In this document: piece after piece, positions 45,706 through 54,624 of the stretch
How positions within the stretch are numbered: position 1 is the first letter of the stretch
Layout: the number at the start of each line of letters is the position of its first letter
Assembly: GCA_023266355.1 (NCBI GenBank)
Contig: JAHFQM010000002.1
Location: forward strand, 620,001 to 684,000
Source: Aquabacterium sp.
GTDB taxonomy: Bacteria > Pseudomonadota > Gammaproteobacteria > Burkholderiales > Burkholderiaceae_C
Length of the DNA stretch: 64,000 bases
Reading direction: 5' to 3'
The notes under the pieces: generated by a model
What the model was told of the DNA's origin: nothing
Database searches by the model: none
The model's input: the letters and a program-made list of their open reading frames with translations, nothing else
Translations under genes and position numbers: made by a program

Positions 45706-46821
45706 TCAGGCGAGCAGTTTCAGGATCTGTTGCGCGTAACGGTCCACTGTCAAGGACATCGAGAATTGCGCTTGCATGCGGCTTCGCGCTGACTGGCCCA
45801 TGCGCATGCGGCGCTCCGGATCCCCCATCAACTCGACCAGCAAGGCTGTCAGCAAATCCGCACGACCTCGCGGAACCACAAGGCCGCCCTCCCCGGCACG
45901 CCCCACGATCTCTGGCATGCCCCCAGCGTCCGAGGTGATCACACAAGCGCCGCACGCAGCACCCTCGGCCACGACAAAACCAAAGGCTTCCTCCCACTCG
46001 GAGGGCACCACAAGAATGTCCACCTGCTGGTAGAACCCCACGGTGTCACTGATTTGCCCAAGGAAACTCACACGGTCCTGCAGGTGCCGCTTCTGAACCT
46101 CTCGAACATACGCATCGGCATCAGGTCCCTCGCCGGCAATGAGAAGCCGGAAGTCGTGTCCCTGGTCGCGCAGAGCGACCGCGGACTTCAGCAACACGCC
46201 AATGCCTTTTTGAGGGATCAAGTGCCCGATGAATCCAATGGTGGGTGGATTGCCAGCACGGGGCAAGAGAGGAGGCACGAAATGGTGCACGTCAACGCCG
46301 TTGTGAATGCACATCACCTGCGCAGCAGGCATGTGGACCCCCAGAACATCGCGTCTGCACACAAAGTCAGAAACGCCAATCACCTGATCCACGTAGCTTG
46401 AGGCCCATCTGCCACGCAACTTGGCAAGAACCTCCATGGGCAGGGACTTGCGTGACACCAAGCCACTTGAATGGTCTGTCACAACCAGGCGCCTGGCCCC
46501 GCTGCGCCGCTTCAATGTGCGCAAGACAGGGTTGAAGATCGACAGGAAATGCGTCTGGATGAGCGCAGGCTCGTAGGGGCGCAACTGCTCTGCAAGCCGG
46601 AGTGCATCGTCACGACCGATGGGGTAGTTGACCACCAGGTACGGGCTGTTCATGTGCTGCAGCGCTTGTCGCATGCGCTCTCCGGGCTCACCGGTGAACA
46701 CATGCACGGTGCGCCAGCCCTCGTCCTGCATGCGGGTGCCCAAACCCACCAACAACTGCTCCATGCTGCGCCAACTGTTGGGAACGAAATCCATCAACTG
46801 GACGATGGTCTGTTGCTTCAT
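45706..46821 (-). CDS. Glycosyltransferase family 4
   Basis: The 371-residue GT-B enzyme has an N-terminal acceptor domain (MKQQTIVQLMDFVPNSWRSM) and a C-terminal nucleotide-sugar domain with IGFIGHLIPQKGIGVLLKS, LLIAGEGPDADAYV and the EX7E motif region (PSEWEEAFGFVVAEGAACG). It transfers a sugar from a nucleotide or lipid donor during EPS repeat assembly at the cytoplasmic face; donor and acceptor are unknown. It is the last gene of the minus-strand run starting at rraA, with 90 bp to the preceding gene. Confidence 0.92.
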   Translation of the reverse strand: MKQQTIVQLMDFVPNSWRSMEQLLVGLGTRMQDEGWRTVHVFTGEPGERMRQALQHMNSPYLVVNYPIGRDDALRLAEQLRPYEPALIQTHFLSIFNPVLRTLKRRSGARRLVVTDHSSGLVSRKSLPMEVLAKLRGRWASSYVDQVIGVSDFVCRRDVLGVHMPAAQVMCIHNGVDVHHFVPPLLPRAGNPPTIGFIGHLIPQKGIGVLLKSAVALRDQGHDFRLLIAGEGPDADAYVREVQKRHLQDRVSFLGQISDTVGFYQQVDILVVPSEWEEAFGFVVAEGAACGACVITSDAGGMPEIVGRAGEGGLVVPRGRADLLTALLVELMGDPERRMRMGQSARSRMQAQFSMSLTVDRYAQQILKLLA

Positions 46822-46911
46822 AAGTGCCTGTTAACCCCGCAACGACCATCCAAGCCGCTGCTTTGCCTCAAATTTTAGACATGCTCTTTGTGTCCGAGCC
46901 CAAGGCCCATC

Positions 46912-48048
46912 TCACTGAGTCGGGACGCGCGACGTCCCCAGCTTCAACCAAAACCATGCTTCGCGAAAAAGCAAAGTGCTCACCAAAAAAATGGGCGCAA
47001 CGAAAAAACGCTGAAGGTAGAGGGGAAAGAGAAGCATGTGGAGCAGCACGTAACACAAGCTCACCAGCACCACAGCGTGGTGCAGCCGGCCCATGCAGCG
47101 ACCGGCAAACAACAACAGCACGGCCAGAGGCCATAGCAAGAAATCTGGCTGCCCGATGGCATGCATCACGCCTCGCGCATAAGCGGCCGCATAAACGTGC
47201 CAGTCGGTGGCCACAGGTTGCGATGCTGGCCACGGATGCTTCTGAATCAAGGTGAAGTTGAAGATCACGAGGTGCCCAGGGTTCTGGCACAGGTGGTTGA
47301 TCGCTGCGCACACCATCAGGGACAGGACGGCAGCCAGCAGTGGCTGCCAGCGCATGGATGTCATCCACACAACTGCCATGGCAACCATGAGCGACCAGAG
47401 CACAGCATCTGTGCGCGCCAAGGGCAGCAACGATGCGCATACCAGTGCAAGGCGCCATCGTTGGTGCGCCAGTGCGAGCATGCTGGACAACGCAAGCCAG
47501 CACGCAAGAACATCGGGCGTCGAGAGCTTCGCCACATCCCGCACGCCTGCCCACCATAAAAGAACAGGCAACAACCACACTGGCACGGAAAACGCGCGCA
47601 GCAAGCCGAAGCACGCGAAAACAGCAAGGGCTCCGGCAACGCCATTGAGCCAGGCCAGGGCCCTGGATGGCGAACACCCTGCAAGCTTGCTGATCACACG
47701 CATTGCCGAAACGTGCAGGACCCGGATGGCATAAAAATGCACATTCTGCTCCAGCGCCGCGGGGGACGCGTACACCGCCGCTCGGTATGGATCAGAGGGG
47801 TCCACCAGCCTGGCGAACTGTCGCTCGCCCACGTCATGCCGCACGCTGTCGTAGGTGTGCCGATGCAAGTCAACGCCGCGAAGACCATCGGCATGAAGGG
47901 CCGCGGCAACGTAGCCGATCACATCCCAGTCGTGGTCTGGTCGCTTGGCGCCTGACCACAGGACGAACAAAGCCAAAAGGCATGCCAAAGCCCATTCGGC
48001 AAACCGCTGATGCACTGAGGGCATGGGACTGAGTTTTCCACGGAACAT
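46912..48048 (-). CDS. Polytopic membrane protein of the EPS locus
   Basis: The 378-residue protein has about nine hydrophobic helices. An N-terminal loop after the first helix carries acidic residues (GAKRPDHDWDVIGYVAAAL), reminiscent of the periplasmic loop of GT39/GT-C membrane glycosyltransferases, but no family signature is clear. The ATG at 48048 has GAGGGG upstream; a GTG at 48060 is the alternative. It starts 18 bp after the O-antigen ligase stop, so it belongs to the same operon. It might add a sugar from a lipid-linked donor; this is inference. Confidence 0.75.
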   Translation of the reverse strand: MFRGKLSPMPSVHQRFAEWALACLLALFVLWSGAKRPDHDWDVIGYVAAALHADGLRGVDLHRHTYDSVRHDVGERQFARLVDPSDPYRAAVYASPAALEQNVHFYAIRVLHVSAMRVISKLAGCSPSRALAWLNGVAGALAVFACFGLLRAFSVPVWLLPVLLWWAGVRDVAKLSTPDVLACWLALSSMLALAHQRWRLALVCASLLPLARTDAVLWSLMVAMAVVWMTSMRWQPLLAAVLSLMVCAAINHLCQNPGHLVIFNFTLIQKHPWPASQPVATDWHVYAAAYARGVMHAIGQPDFLLWPLAVLLLFAGRCMGRLHHAVVLVSLCYVLLHMLLFPLYLQRFFVAPIFLVSTLLFREAWFWLKLGTSRVPTQ

Positions 48049-48066
48049 GCTACCCCTCACATCAAG

Positions 48067-49461
48067 CTACATGGTTGCCGTGCGGATGAAGACCGATACA
48101 AGCACCAGAGTCACGGCTACCGCCTGCAGCGTCGTCCACCACCACAGCACCGGCTCATGGAGTCTGACCAGGGTTGGGGAGGGATGAGGGGTCAACGGAT
48201 GGGCTTTGCGGGTTGTGTACAAAAGACAAACCGCCATGGCCAACAACAGGTAGAGCGTCGGTACAAACGTCCTCGACAGGAACCAAGCGCACACCAAGAA
48301 ACCCACGATGGAAGCACGCAACAAACCCGCGTAGTGCGATGACACCGACCCGGGCTCCGAACACGCAATGACGCGATTGAGTGATTTGATAGCGATGATG
48401 ATCATGCCCAGCCAAAGGGAATAACCTGCCAGACCTGTCTCGGCGAAACACAAGACGAAAGAGTTGTGCGCGGTGCGGTGATGGTGCTCGGTGAAATTAC
48501 CGTAACCCACGCCCAGCAACGGATTGCCCTTGAGCATCATCAAGCCGTCGTTCCACGCGTCAATGCGTTCACTGGCTGACTGCTCCTTCGAAGACATCGC
48601 ACGGTCACCGCCCAAGCCACCCATTGACAAAGCGGCAGCGAGCCCACCAACGAGAAGCAAACGGACAAAATTGGAAGGGCTGACGTACATCTTGACCACA
48701 AACAGGCCCGCAGCAGCCGTGCCCAGGATGCCTCCGCGAGAGTGCGTCAACATGAGCGTGTAGCCAGCGCAAACCAGCAAGGGAAGAACCATCAGGATTC
48801 GTTGTACCGCACGCCTGTTTGAGTAACCCAGCATCAGCAGCCAGGGCGACACCACGATGATGCTCTGCGCAAAGTCGTTGGGGTCTGACAGGAAACCCAC
48901 ACTGCGAATGCGCCAGATCAACGCCCCCGACGTGTCGTCTGCGGGAGCGGCAGGTAAGTCCTTTGGAACGATGACGTTTTCGCGGGCCATCTGGGGTATG
49001 ACCAGCTTGTCAGCCTGCCACCCGGTGTGATATCCGTAAAGACTCTCGAGGCACAGCACCAGGATGCAAAACAAGAACAGCATCGCCGTCTTGCGATAGC
49101 GCTCCGTGGTGGTCACATTCATGCACGTCAGCGCAAACAGCATGGCCGGGGTCGAGTACTCCCCAAGACCATCTCCCAACGATGAAAATCCGCCATTGAA
49201 AAACGTCGAGGCCAGGACAATCAGCGCCAGCCCTCCAAGCAGCCAATAGTGCTGTGACTCCGCAGCACCCCACTGCACTTTGGAAGCATCACGCAATGTG
49301 AGCACAAAGGTCAGGACCCACAGAATCAGCACTGGCCGCAGTTCCATCAGTTCGGGCACAAATTGCTCGAATGGTCTGATGAACAGGACGAGGACATACA
49401 GCATGTACGCGCGAAAGCCCACAACCCCCCCCGCCGCGGCATCTGCCGCGAATTCATTCAA
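48067..49461 (-). CDS. O-antigen ligase / Wzy-like polymerase family protein
   Basis: The 464-residue protein has about 11-12 transmembrane helices and the O-antigen ligase pattern: a large periplasmic loop before the last helices with GNPLLGVGYGNFTEHHHRTAHNSFV-type residues (the RTAHNS His motif) and THSRGG earlier. It would join or polymerise lipid-linked glycans in the periplasm. The N-terminus is uncertain: TTG at 49461 opens the frame, with no good Shine-Dalgarno, and a GTG and an ATG follow within 20 codons. A decayed relative lies at 40527-41760. Confidence 0.88.
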   Translation of the reverse strand: MNEFAADAAAGGVVGFRAYMLYVLVLFIRPFEQFVPELMELRPVLILWVLTFVLTLRDASKVQWGAAESQHYWLLGGLALIVLASTFFNGGFSSLGDGLGEYSTPAMLFALTCMNVTTTERYRKTAMLFLFCILVLCLESLYGYHTGWQADKLVIPQMARENVIVPKDLPAAPADDTSGALIWRIRSVGFLSDPNDFAQSIIVVSPWLLMLGYSNRRAVQRILMVLPLLVCAGYTLMLTHSRGGILGTAAAGLFVVKMYVSPSNFVRLLLVGGLAAALSMGGLGGDRAMSSKEQSASERIDAWNDGLMMLKGNPLLGVGYGNFTEHHHRTAHNSFVLCFAETGLAGYSLWLGMIIIAIKSLNRVIACSEPGSVSSHYAGLLRASIVGFLVCAWFLSRTFVPTLYLLLAMAVCLLYTTRKAHPLTPHPSPTLVRLHEPVLWWWTTLQAVAVTLVLVSVFIRTATM

Positions 49462-49507
49462 AACAAGGCTTTGAGGCCAGGTGCTCCTGCCAGCCCTCGC
49501 GTGAGCA

Positions 49508-50797
49508 TCAACCGTCAGCCCGCATCACTGCCCTGAGCCGCTGCGTCAAGCTCTGCCGGATCATGCTCCGATCGTAGCGGTCCGCCGCTAATCTCCGTAC
49601 CGCTTGACCCAACTGCCGATTGAGGTCCGGGATCATGAGCAATTGCACGCAAGCGTGTGCGAAGCCCTCCGCGTCATCGCGCAGCAAAGCGTGACAACCG
49701 TCGATGAAAGCCAAACCTTCAGCACCCACTGTGGTGGAAACAATCGCTTTTTCGCGCACCGCTGCTTCGACCAGCTTGATGCGGGTCCCGCCTCCAGTGA
49801 GGATGGGGCAGATGACAACACTGGCAGCAGCATAGGCTGACTCGATGTCGTCAACGAAGCCCAACAACTTCACGCCTTCAGGGACGCGTTCAGCATCGCC
49901 GATGGACTGGGGCGATGCACCCACGAACCACACCTCGGCCGTCGGGACGGCACGCCTGATCATTGGCCATGCCTGCTCAATGAAAAATCGTGCGCCTTCC
50001 GCGTTGGGCTCATAACTGTAGATGCCCACCATCAGCAGGACTGGGGGGGCCGACAAATCGGGTGCTCCAGGCTCAACCACGGTCACGCCATTGGGCACCA
50101 CAGCGATGCGGGCATCGGAGACTCCTGCCAGACCCTGCATCAGCTTCGCGTCATCGCCAGCGCACACCAAGGTCAGGGCCGCCCGTCTGACTGCAGCACG
50201 CTCCAGCCGCTTCAACGCCGGCAAAGCGATCCGAGCTAACAACCGCTCCCTGACGTTACCTCCCAAGTCCATGCGGCGCATGTGCACCACATGCTCGACA
50301 TCGTCCATGTCAAACACACAAGGCAGAGTGGAGGTGCAGTCCAGCAAGATGGCCATGCTGCCAAGGCGATGGGCAAGCAGCAGGCGGTGCCGAGGGGCGA
50401 TCACTTCATTGAGCTGCGCCATTTGACCACCCGCCCTGGCCGCCCTGTGAAACGGGGACCAGGTGTGGGAAACACAGCCAGCCAGTTGCTGAATCAAGTA
50501 AGGGATACGGCTGTCCTCCACGAGACGCGCTATCGACATCACCTTGCATGTCAGCCCCCAGTGCTGGAGGATTCCGGCTTCCAACTGCGCGCAGGCACCA
50601 GGCGCCGCTGCCTTGACAAGCTCGCCCTCCGCGCACACCAACTCAAGCGACAGTCCAGTGTCAGCAGCAGCCTCCATCAACATGCGAAAGCGCTGGTAGA
50701 TGCCGTGGCGCGACATGCCGAGGTTGTCCAGCGAGAGCCCTGTCACGATGAGGCAGCTGCCGCGCTCGGGCGCAATGGAGATTGACTTACTTGACAT
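49508..50797 (-). CDS. Glycosyltransferase, GT-B fold (family 1/4-like)
   Basis: The 429-residue protein's C-terminal half shows the GT-B donor domain (LLMVGIYSYEPNAEGARFFI, EVWFVGASPQSI, VKLLGFVDDIESAYAAASVV, GGGTRIKLVEAAVREKAIV). The N-terminal half contains a DMDDVEHVVHMRRMDL segment common in this subgroup. It is a cytoplasmic enzyme transferring an unknown sugar in EPS synthesis. Its ATG overlaps the end of the preceding GT2 gene by 11 bp, indicating translational coupling. Confidence 0.9.
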   Translation of the reverse strand: MSSKSISIAPERGSCLIVTGLSLDNLGMSRHGIYQRFRMLMEAAADTGLSLELVCAEGELVKAAAPGACAQLEAGILQHWGLTCKVMSIARLVEDSRIPYLIQQLAGCVSHTWSPFHRAARAGGQMAQLNEVIAPRHRLLLAHRLGSMAILLDCTSTLPCVFDMDDVEHVVHMRRMDLGGNVRERLLARIALPALKRLERAAVRRAALTLVCAGDDAKLMQGLAGVSDARIAVVPNGVTVVEPGAPDLSAPPVLLMVGIYSYEPNAEGARFFIEQAWPMIRRAVPTAEVWFVGASPQSIGDAERVPEGVKLLGFVDDIESAYAAASVVICPILTGGGTRIKLVEAAVREKAIVSTTVGAEGLAFIDGCHALLRDDAEGFAHACVQLLMIPDLNRQLGQAVRRLAADRYDRSMIRQSLTQRLRAVMRADG

Positions 50798-51740
50798 CTC
50801 GTTCAGTCGATGTAGTCAACCAACGTGCGACCGCTAACCACGACGGGGGGACGTGCACGCGAAGGAGGAGGGCCAGGGCTGCGCCAGTGAAGTCTTTTCG
50901 CATGGAGGCAAGGGCCTGCTGCTTGGCCTCGCTGCGGCGATCGGCACGAAACAGGGCTCGACCAAGCCGGAGGTGAAGGTCGCTCAAGGTTTGCCGCACC
51001 AAGCGAGGACTCTCTTGGGCGAAAGACTCGTGCTCAGCGAGAAACCGCTGATACACATCGAGCAGTTGGACGTATCCCGCGATGCTGTCGCTGCTCAAAC
51101 TGCCATCAACTGTTCTGATGTGAACCGCAGGGTACATCAACCGAACATACCCAGGGCTATTATAGAGCAACCGCAAAAACAAGTCCACATCTTCAGCCCT
51201 GCGCAAGTTTTCATTGAACCCACCCAACGCGAGAAACCTGTCGCGCTCGACGATGACGCTGGACATACCCAAGTAAGGAAACCGAAAAACCTCGCGAAAA
51301 TCGGAAAGGAATCGGAATGGCAAAGCACCATCGATGCGCTGGATTGGGGAACTCAAATCACGCCGATCTTGCAATGACGTGCTGCCGGACAAACCCATGG
51401 CGGCGGTCGGGTGCTGAAGCATCAGCTCCAGCATGGAAGCCAACATCTGAGGGTGCCACAGATCATCTGCGTCAACGAATGATATCCACCGTGCACGTGC
51501 CTGCCGGGCTCCAACGTTGCGGGCACTTGACACCCCCCCGTTGACTTTCCGGATGTATCGCACGCTGGGGTAAAGGGCAACCACGTCAGCTGTCTGGTCT
51601 GAGGAACCGTCGTCAACGACGATCACCTCGATGTCAGGCAGTGTCTGCCCGAGAACGTGCTCGATGGTCTCGCCAATGTAGGGTGCCGCGTTGTACGCGG
51701 GAATGATCACGGTCACCGCCGGCACGCCCGACCCGGTCAT
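50787..51740 (-). CDS. Glycosyltransferase family 2
   Basis: The 317-residue GT-A enzyme has the N-terminal signature VTVIIPAYNAAPYIGETIEH, VIVVDDGSSDQTADV (nucleotide-binding Asp), and the DXD-type WISFVDADDLWHP. The conserved NENLRRAEDVDLFLRLL region probably contributes the catalytic base. There is no membrane anchor. It overlaps its upstream neighbour by 4 bp (ATGA) and its downstream one by 11 bp, so it is an internal gene of a tightly packed operon. Confidence 0.94.
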   Translation of the reverse strand: MTGSGVPAVTVIIPAYNAAPYIGETIEHVLGQTLPDIEVIVVDDGSSDQTADVVALYPSVRYIRKVNGGVSSARNVGARQARARWISFVDADDLWHPQMLASMLELMLQHPTAAMGLSGSTSLQDRRDLSSPIQRIDGALPFRFLSDFREVFRFPYLGMSSVIVERDRFLALGGFNENLRRAEDVDLFLRLLYNSPGYVRLMYPAVHIRTVDGSLSSDSIAGYVQLLDVYQRFLAEHESFAQESPRLVRQTLSDLHLRLGRALFRADRRSEAKQQALASMRKDFTGAALALLLRVHVPPSWLAVARWLTTSTERDVK

Positions 51741-52813
51741 GTGAGTGAGCCTAGAAAATCACGAAGGGCGGCTCCGTGGCGCTCCGCGGCAAATCGGGGT
51801 CGAGCGTCCCATGCCGCCTTTCGCAACGCCTCGACATGCGCGCGATCTCTGAGGACGCGCATCAATCCAGGGGGCGAAGCAAACTCAATCAGGGCCTCGT
51901 GGCCTGCCAAATATTGCTTGAGGCCGGTATAACCCGAGCGCGGCACGGCAATGGGCACGCCCGCAGCAACACTGGACAACAGACGGTCTGGGACGGTCAA
52001 ATCGAACCGAGTATCGTTATCGCACGCCGCGAGGTTGTACGCGATCAGGCTGACGTCATGGCAAGCCATGTTCTCGATCAGCTGAGACTGGCAGACCGGC
52101 GCAAACGGCCGACGCAATGGATGGCCATCCTCTGTCTCGCGGGATTGACCATGGTGCAACAAAATACCAGCGTCAAGGCATTCGCGCATCAACGGCCGCA
52201 GGTCGTCTGCCTTGTGAACGGTGGAAGATGAGAGGTCAGTCCGCCCAATGAAAATCATGTTGGGCTCAGACAGGCCGGCAGGCTGTGAGCCGTGGGCCTG
52301 CAGCGCACCAGCCCAGCAAGGCGGCAGGACCATGTTGGCGCGCTGTCGGGGCATGAGCCCTTCGTCGATGAAGTGATCACGCATCGCCTCGTTGGGGAAC
52401 AGCAGACCGTCAAGCAGGTCAGCCGTGCGCCGCATCATCCAGTTTTGCCTCCTGATGCCCGCGATGTTCAGCGCCACCGGGAAGCACAGAACCATCAGCA
52501 ACAGCTTCAGATCAGGACGCAACCGGCGCAAGGCCATCAGGTCGGCAAGTGGCTCGGTGCCCCAATAGGCCACCACGACACTGCTTTGATTGGCCTGCAA
52601 GGCTTGGCTCACCAATTCCAAGTAATCGGCACTGCGGGTGCCAAACACCCTCTCCGCCTTGTGATGGAGGCGGCCAAGCCATCCTGATTGCCGTCCTGAA
52701 AGGAATGAATTCGAATCGGGAACCCAGTTCACTCGACACTCGCCGCCGAGCATGACTTCCAGGCTGCGCCGGTGGTCAATGTCCGGCCCCAGAAGCGTGA
52801 CACCCAAAGACAT
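51737..52813 (-). CDS. Putative GT-B glycosyltransferase of the EPS operon
   Basis: The 358-residue protein begins MSLGVTLLGPDIDHRRSLEV. Its C-terminal half has a GT-B-like donor site (LTVPDRLLSSVAAGVPIAVP, GYTGLKQYLAGHEALIEF). The similarity to named families is weaker than for its neighbours, so it is called by pattern and context. It starts 7 bp after the rraA stop and overlaps the GT2 gene by 4 bp. An in-frame extension back to 52990 would run through rraA and is rejected. Confidence 0.72.
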   Translation of the reverse strand: MSLGVTLLGPDIDHRRSLEVMLGGECRVNWVPDSNSFLSGRQSGWLGRLHHKAERVFGTRSADYLELVSQALQANQSSVVVAYWGTEPLADLMALRRLRPDLKLLLMVLCFPVALNIAGIRRQNWMMRRTADLLDGLLFPNEAMRDHFIDEGLMPRQRANMVLPPCWAGALQAHGSQPAGLSEPNMIFIGRTDLSSSTVHKADDLRPLMRECLDAGILLHHGQSRETEDGHPLRRPFAPVCQSQLIENMACHDVSLIAYNLAACDNDTRFDLTVPDRLLSSVAAGVPIAVPRSGYTGLKQYLAGHEALIEFASPPGLMRVLRDRAHVEALRKAAWDARPRFAAERHGAALRDFLGSLT

Positions 52814-52820
52814 GCCGCGC

Positions 52821-53315
52821 TCAGGCCTGCTGCGGCATGACAACCATGCCATCCGCGTCGGCATACAACATGTCGCCCGGCCGGATGAGCACACCTTGGA
52901 CCTGCACCGGCACATCTGTCTGCCCTTGCTGTCGCTTCTCGGTGGGCATGGGCATGGCAGCCAGTGCGCGGATGCCCACGTCACAGGCACTCAGCTCGGC
53001 CACATCGCGCACGCAACCGTCGATCACGACGCCCGCCCAACCATTGCGCGCAGCAGCCGCGCCGAGGTTGCCGCCCAGCAAGGCCTTGCGCAGTGAGCCA
53101 CCGCCATCGACCACCAGCACGCGACCCAGGCCTGGCGCATCGACCATGGCTTTGACGGAGGTGTTGTCTTCGTGACACTTCACCGTGACAACGACACCAC
53201 TGAACACGGTGCGTGCGCCGAAGTCCTTGAACACGGGCGGCAGCACTCGGAAGGTGCCATCGGTGGAGGCTTTGTGCTCATCGCACAGGTCACAGGTCGA
53301 AAAGCTCACACTCAT
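52821..53315 (-). CDS. rraA: RraA-family protein (regulator of RNase E / HMG aldolase-like)
   Basis: The 164-residue protein has the RraA/MenG-like fold pattern: ATCDLCDEH-type start (SFSTCDLCDEHKA), TVKCHEDNTSVKAMVDAPGL, VLVVDGGGSLRKALLGGNLG with the metal-site Asp, and GWAGVVIDGCVRDV. E. coli RraA binds RNase E and lowers its activity. Relatives are oxaloacetate or HMG aldolases; this one has the length of the regulator. The ATG is at 53315. It is the first gene of the minus-strand glycosyltransferase operon (7-bp gap), an unusual place. Confidence 0.9.
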   Translation of the reverse strand: MSVSFSTCDLCDEHKASTDGTFRVLPPVFKDFGARTVFSGVVVTVKCHEDNTSVKAMVDAPGLGRVLVVDGGGSLRKALLGGNLGAAAARNGWAGVVIDGCVRDVAELSACDVGIRALAAMPMPTEKRQQGQTDVPVQVQGVLIRPGDMLYADADGMVVMPQQA

Positions 53316-53430
53316 GTCGGTATCTCGCTCATCAAATCGATCACGCCGACGCATTATGGCCGCATTAACCCGCGCAAAATAGGCACCGCCGCCCCCAGGC
53401 CCAAGGGGCCCCATCCACGATGACCCCCAC

Positions 53431-54612
53431 ATGACCCGCATCGCCCTCGTCACCCCCATGCTGCCCGTGCCCCACGACATGACGCGCGGCCGCTACATCC
53501 ATGAAACGGCCCGAGCCCTGTCTTCACTGGCACAGGTGAAGGTCTTCTTCCAGCAGGCCAGCTACCCGCGCCTGCCTTTTGTTGCGCCGCGCAGCTTCCT
53601 GGATGGCACCGTGGGCGCCGACTACGCCATCGACGGCCTGGACGTGGAAACCTTCACCTACCCCGTGCTGCCTGTGCTGTCGCGCGCCATCAACGGCCAC
53701 GTGAGCAGTGCGGCGCTGCTGCCACGCGTGCGCGCCTTCCAGCCTGACATCGTGCTGGCTTACTGGGTGTATCCGGACGGCTACGGTGCGCTGCGCGTCG
53801 CGCGCCGCCTGGGCGTGCCTTGCGTGGTGGGCGCACTGGGCTCGGACATCCACGTCCGCAGCGGCTTCAACGCCTTCATGACCCGGCAGACCATCGCGGG
53901 CGCCGATGCCTTGCTCACCGTCAGTGAAGCGATGCGACAGACCGCCATCGGCACCTTTGGTGCCAAGCCAGAGAAGGTGCACACCATCGTCAACGGCTTC
54001 AACACCTCGGTGTTCCACCTGCGTGACCGCCTTCAGATGCGCCAGAAGCTCGGCATGCAAGCCGACGAGCAATCGGTCATTTACGTGGGCCGCTTCGTCG
54101 AGGCCAAAGGCATGCGCGAACTCGTGACCGCCTTCACGCGCCTTCGCGCAGAACGCCCGCTTTGCCGATTGAACCTCGTGGGCGATGGCGTGATGAAAGA
54201 AGAGCTCACCGCGCTGGTCCAGAGCGAGGGCCTGAGCGACTCCGTGCGCATGCCTGGCGGACTGCAGCCTGAGCAAGTGGCCGAGTGGATTTCAGCCAGC
54301 GATGTGCTGACCTTGCCAAGCTGGTCAGAGGGCTACCCGAACGTGGTGGTCGAGGGCGCGGCTTGCGGCAGGCCGGTGGTCGCCACCGACGTGGGCGGCA
54401 CGCGCGAGATCCTGGACGCGTCCAACGGCATCCTCATCCCGCCCAAAGACCCGCAAGCCCTGCAAACTGCGCTGGCCCGGGCGCTTGATTCACCCTGGGA
54501 CCATGCCGCCATCGCTGCCCGCATGAGCCGCACCTGGCACGACGTGGCCCGGGAGACCTTGCAGGTTTGCGAGCAAGTCCTGCGCCCCACTGCCCGCCCC
54601 ACTGCCCGCTGA
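53431..54612 (+). CDS. Glycosyltransferase family 4
   Basis: The 393-residue GT-B enzyme begins MTRIALVTPMLPVPHDMTRG. It has a donor site with VIYVGRFVEAKGMRELVTAF, LNLVGDGVMKEELTALV and SWSEGYPNVVVEGAACGRPVV (EX7E). The C-terminus ends RPTARPTAR, produced by a 12-bp tandem duplication. It is divergent from rraA (115 bp) and converges with the next gene with only 12 bp between stops. Sugar specificity is unknown. Confidence 0.93.
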   Translation: MTRIALVTPMLPVPHDMTRGRYIHETARALSSLAQVKVFFQQASYPRLPFVAPRSFLDGTVGADYAIDGLDVETFTYPVLPVLSRAINGHVSSAALLPRVRAFQPDIVLAYWVYPDGYGALRVARRLGVPCVVGALGSDIHVRSGFNAFMTRQTIAGADALLTVSEAMRQTAIGTFGAKPEKVHTIVNGFNTSVFHLRDRLQMRQKLGMQADEQSVIYVGRFVEAKGMRELVTAFTRLRAERPLCRLNLVGDGVMKEELTALVQSEGLSDSVRMPGGLQPEQVAEWISASDVLTLPSWSEGYPNVVVEGAACGRPVVATDVGGTREILDASNGILIPPKDPQALQTALARALDSPWDHAAIAARMSRTWHDVARETLQVCEQVLRPTARPTAR

Positions 54613-54624
54613 GGCACTGCGCCC

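Noticed and set aside
49508..53315. Plus-strand frames opposite the glycosyltransferase genes
   Set aside because: They lack family motifs and ribosome-binding sites, and the minus-strand genes are coherent and coupled by overlaps.
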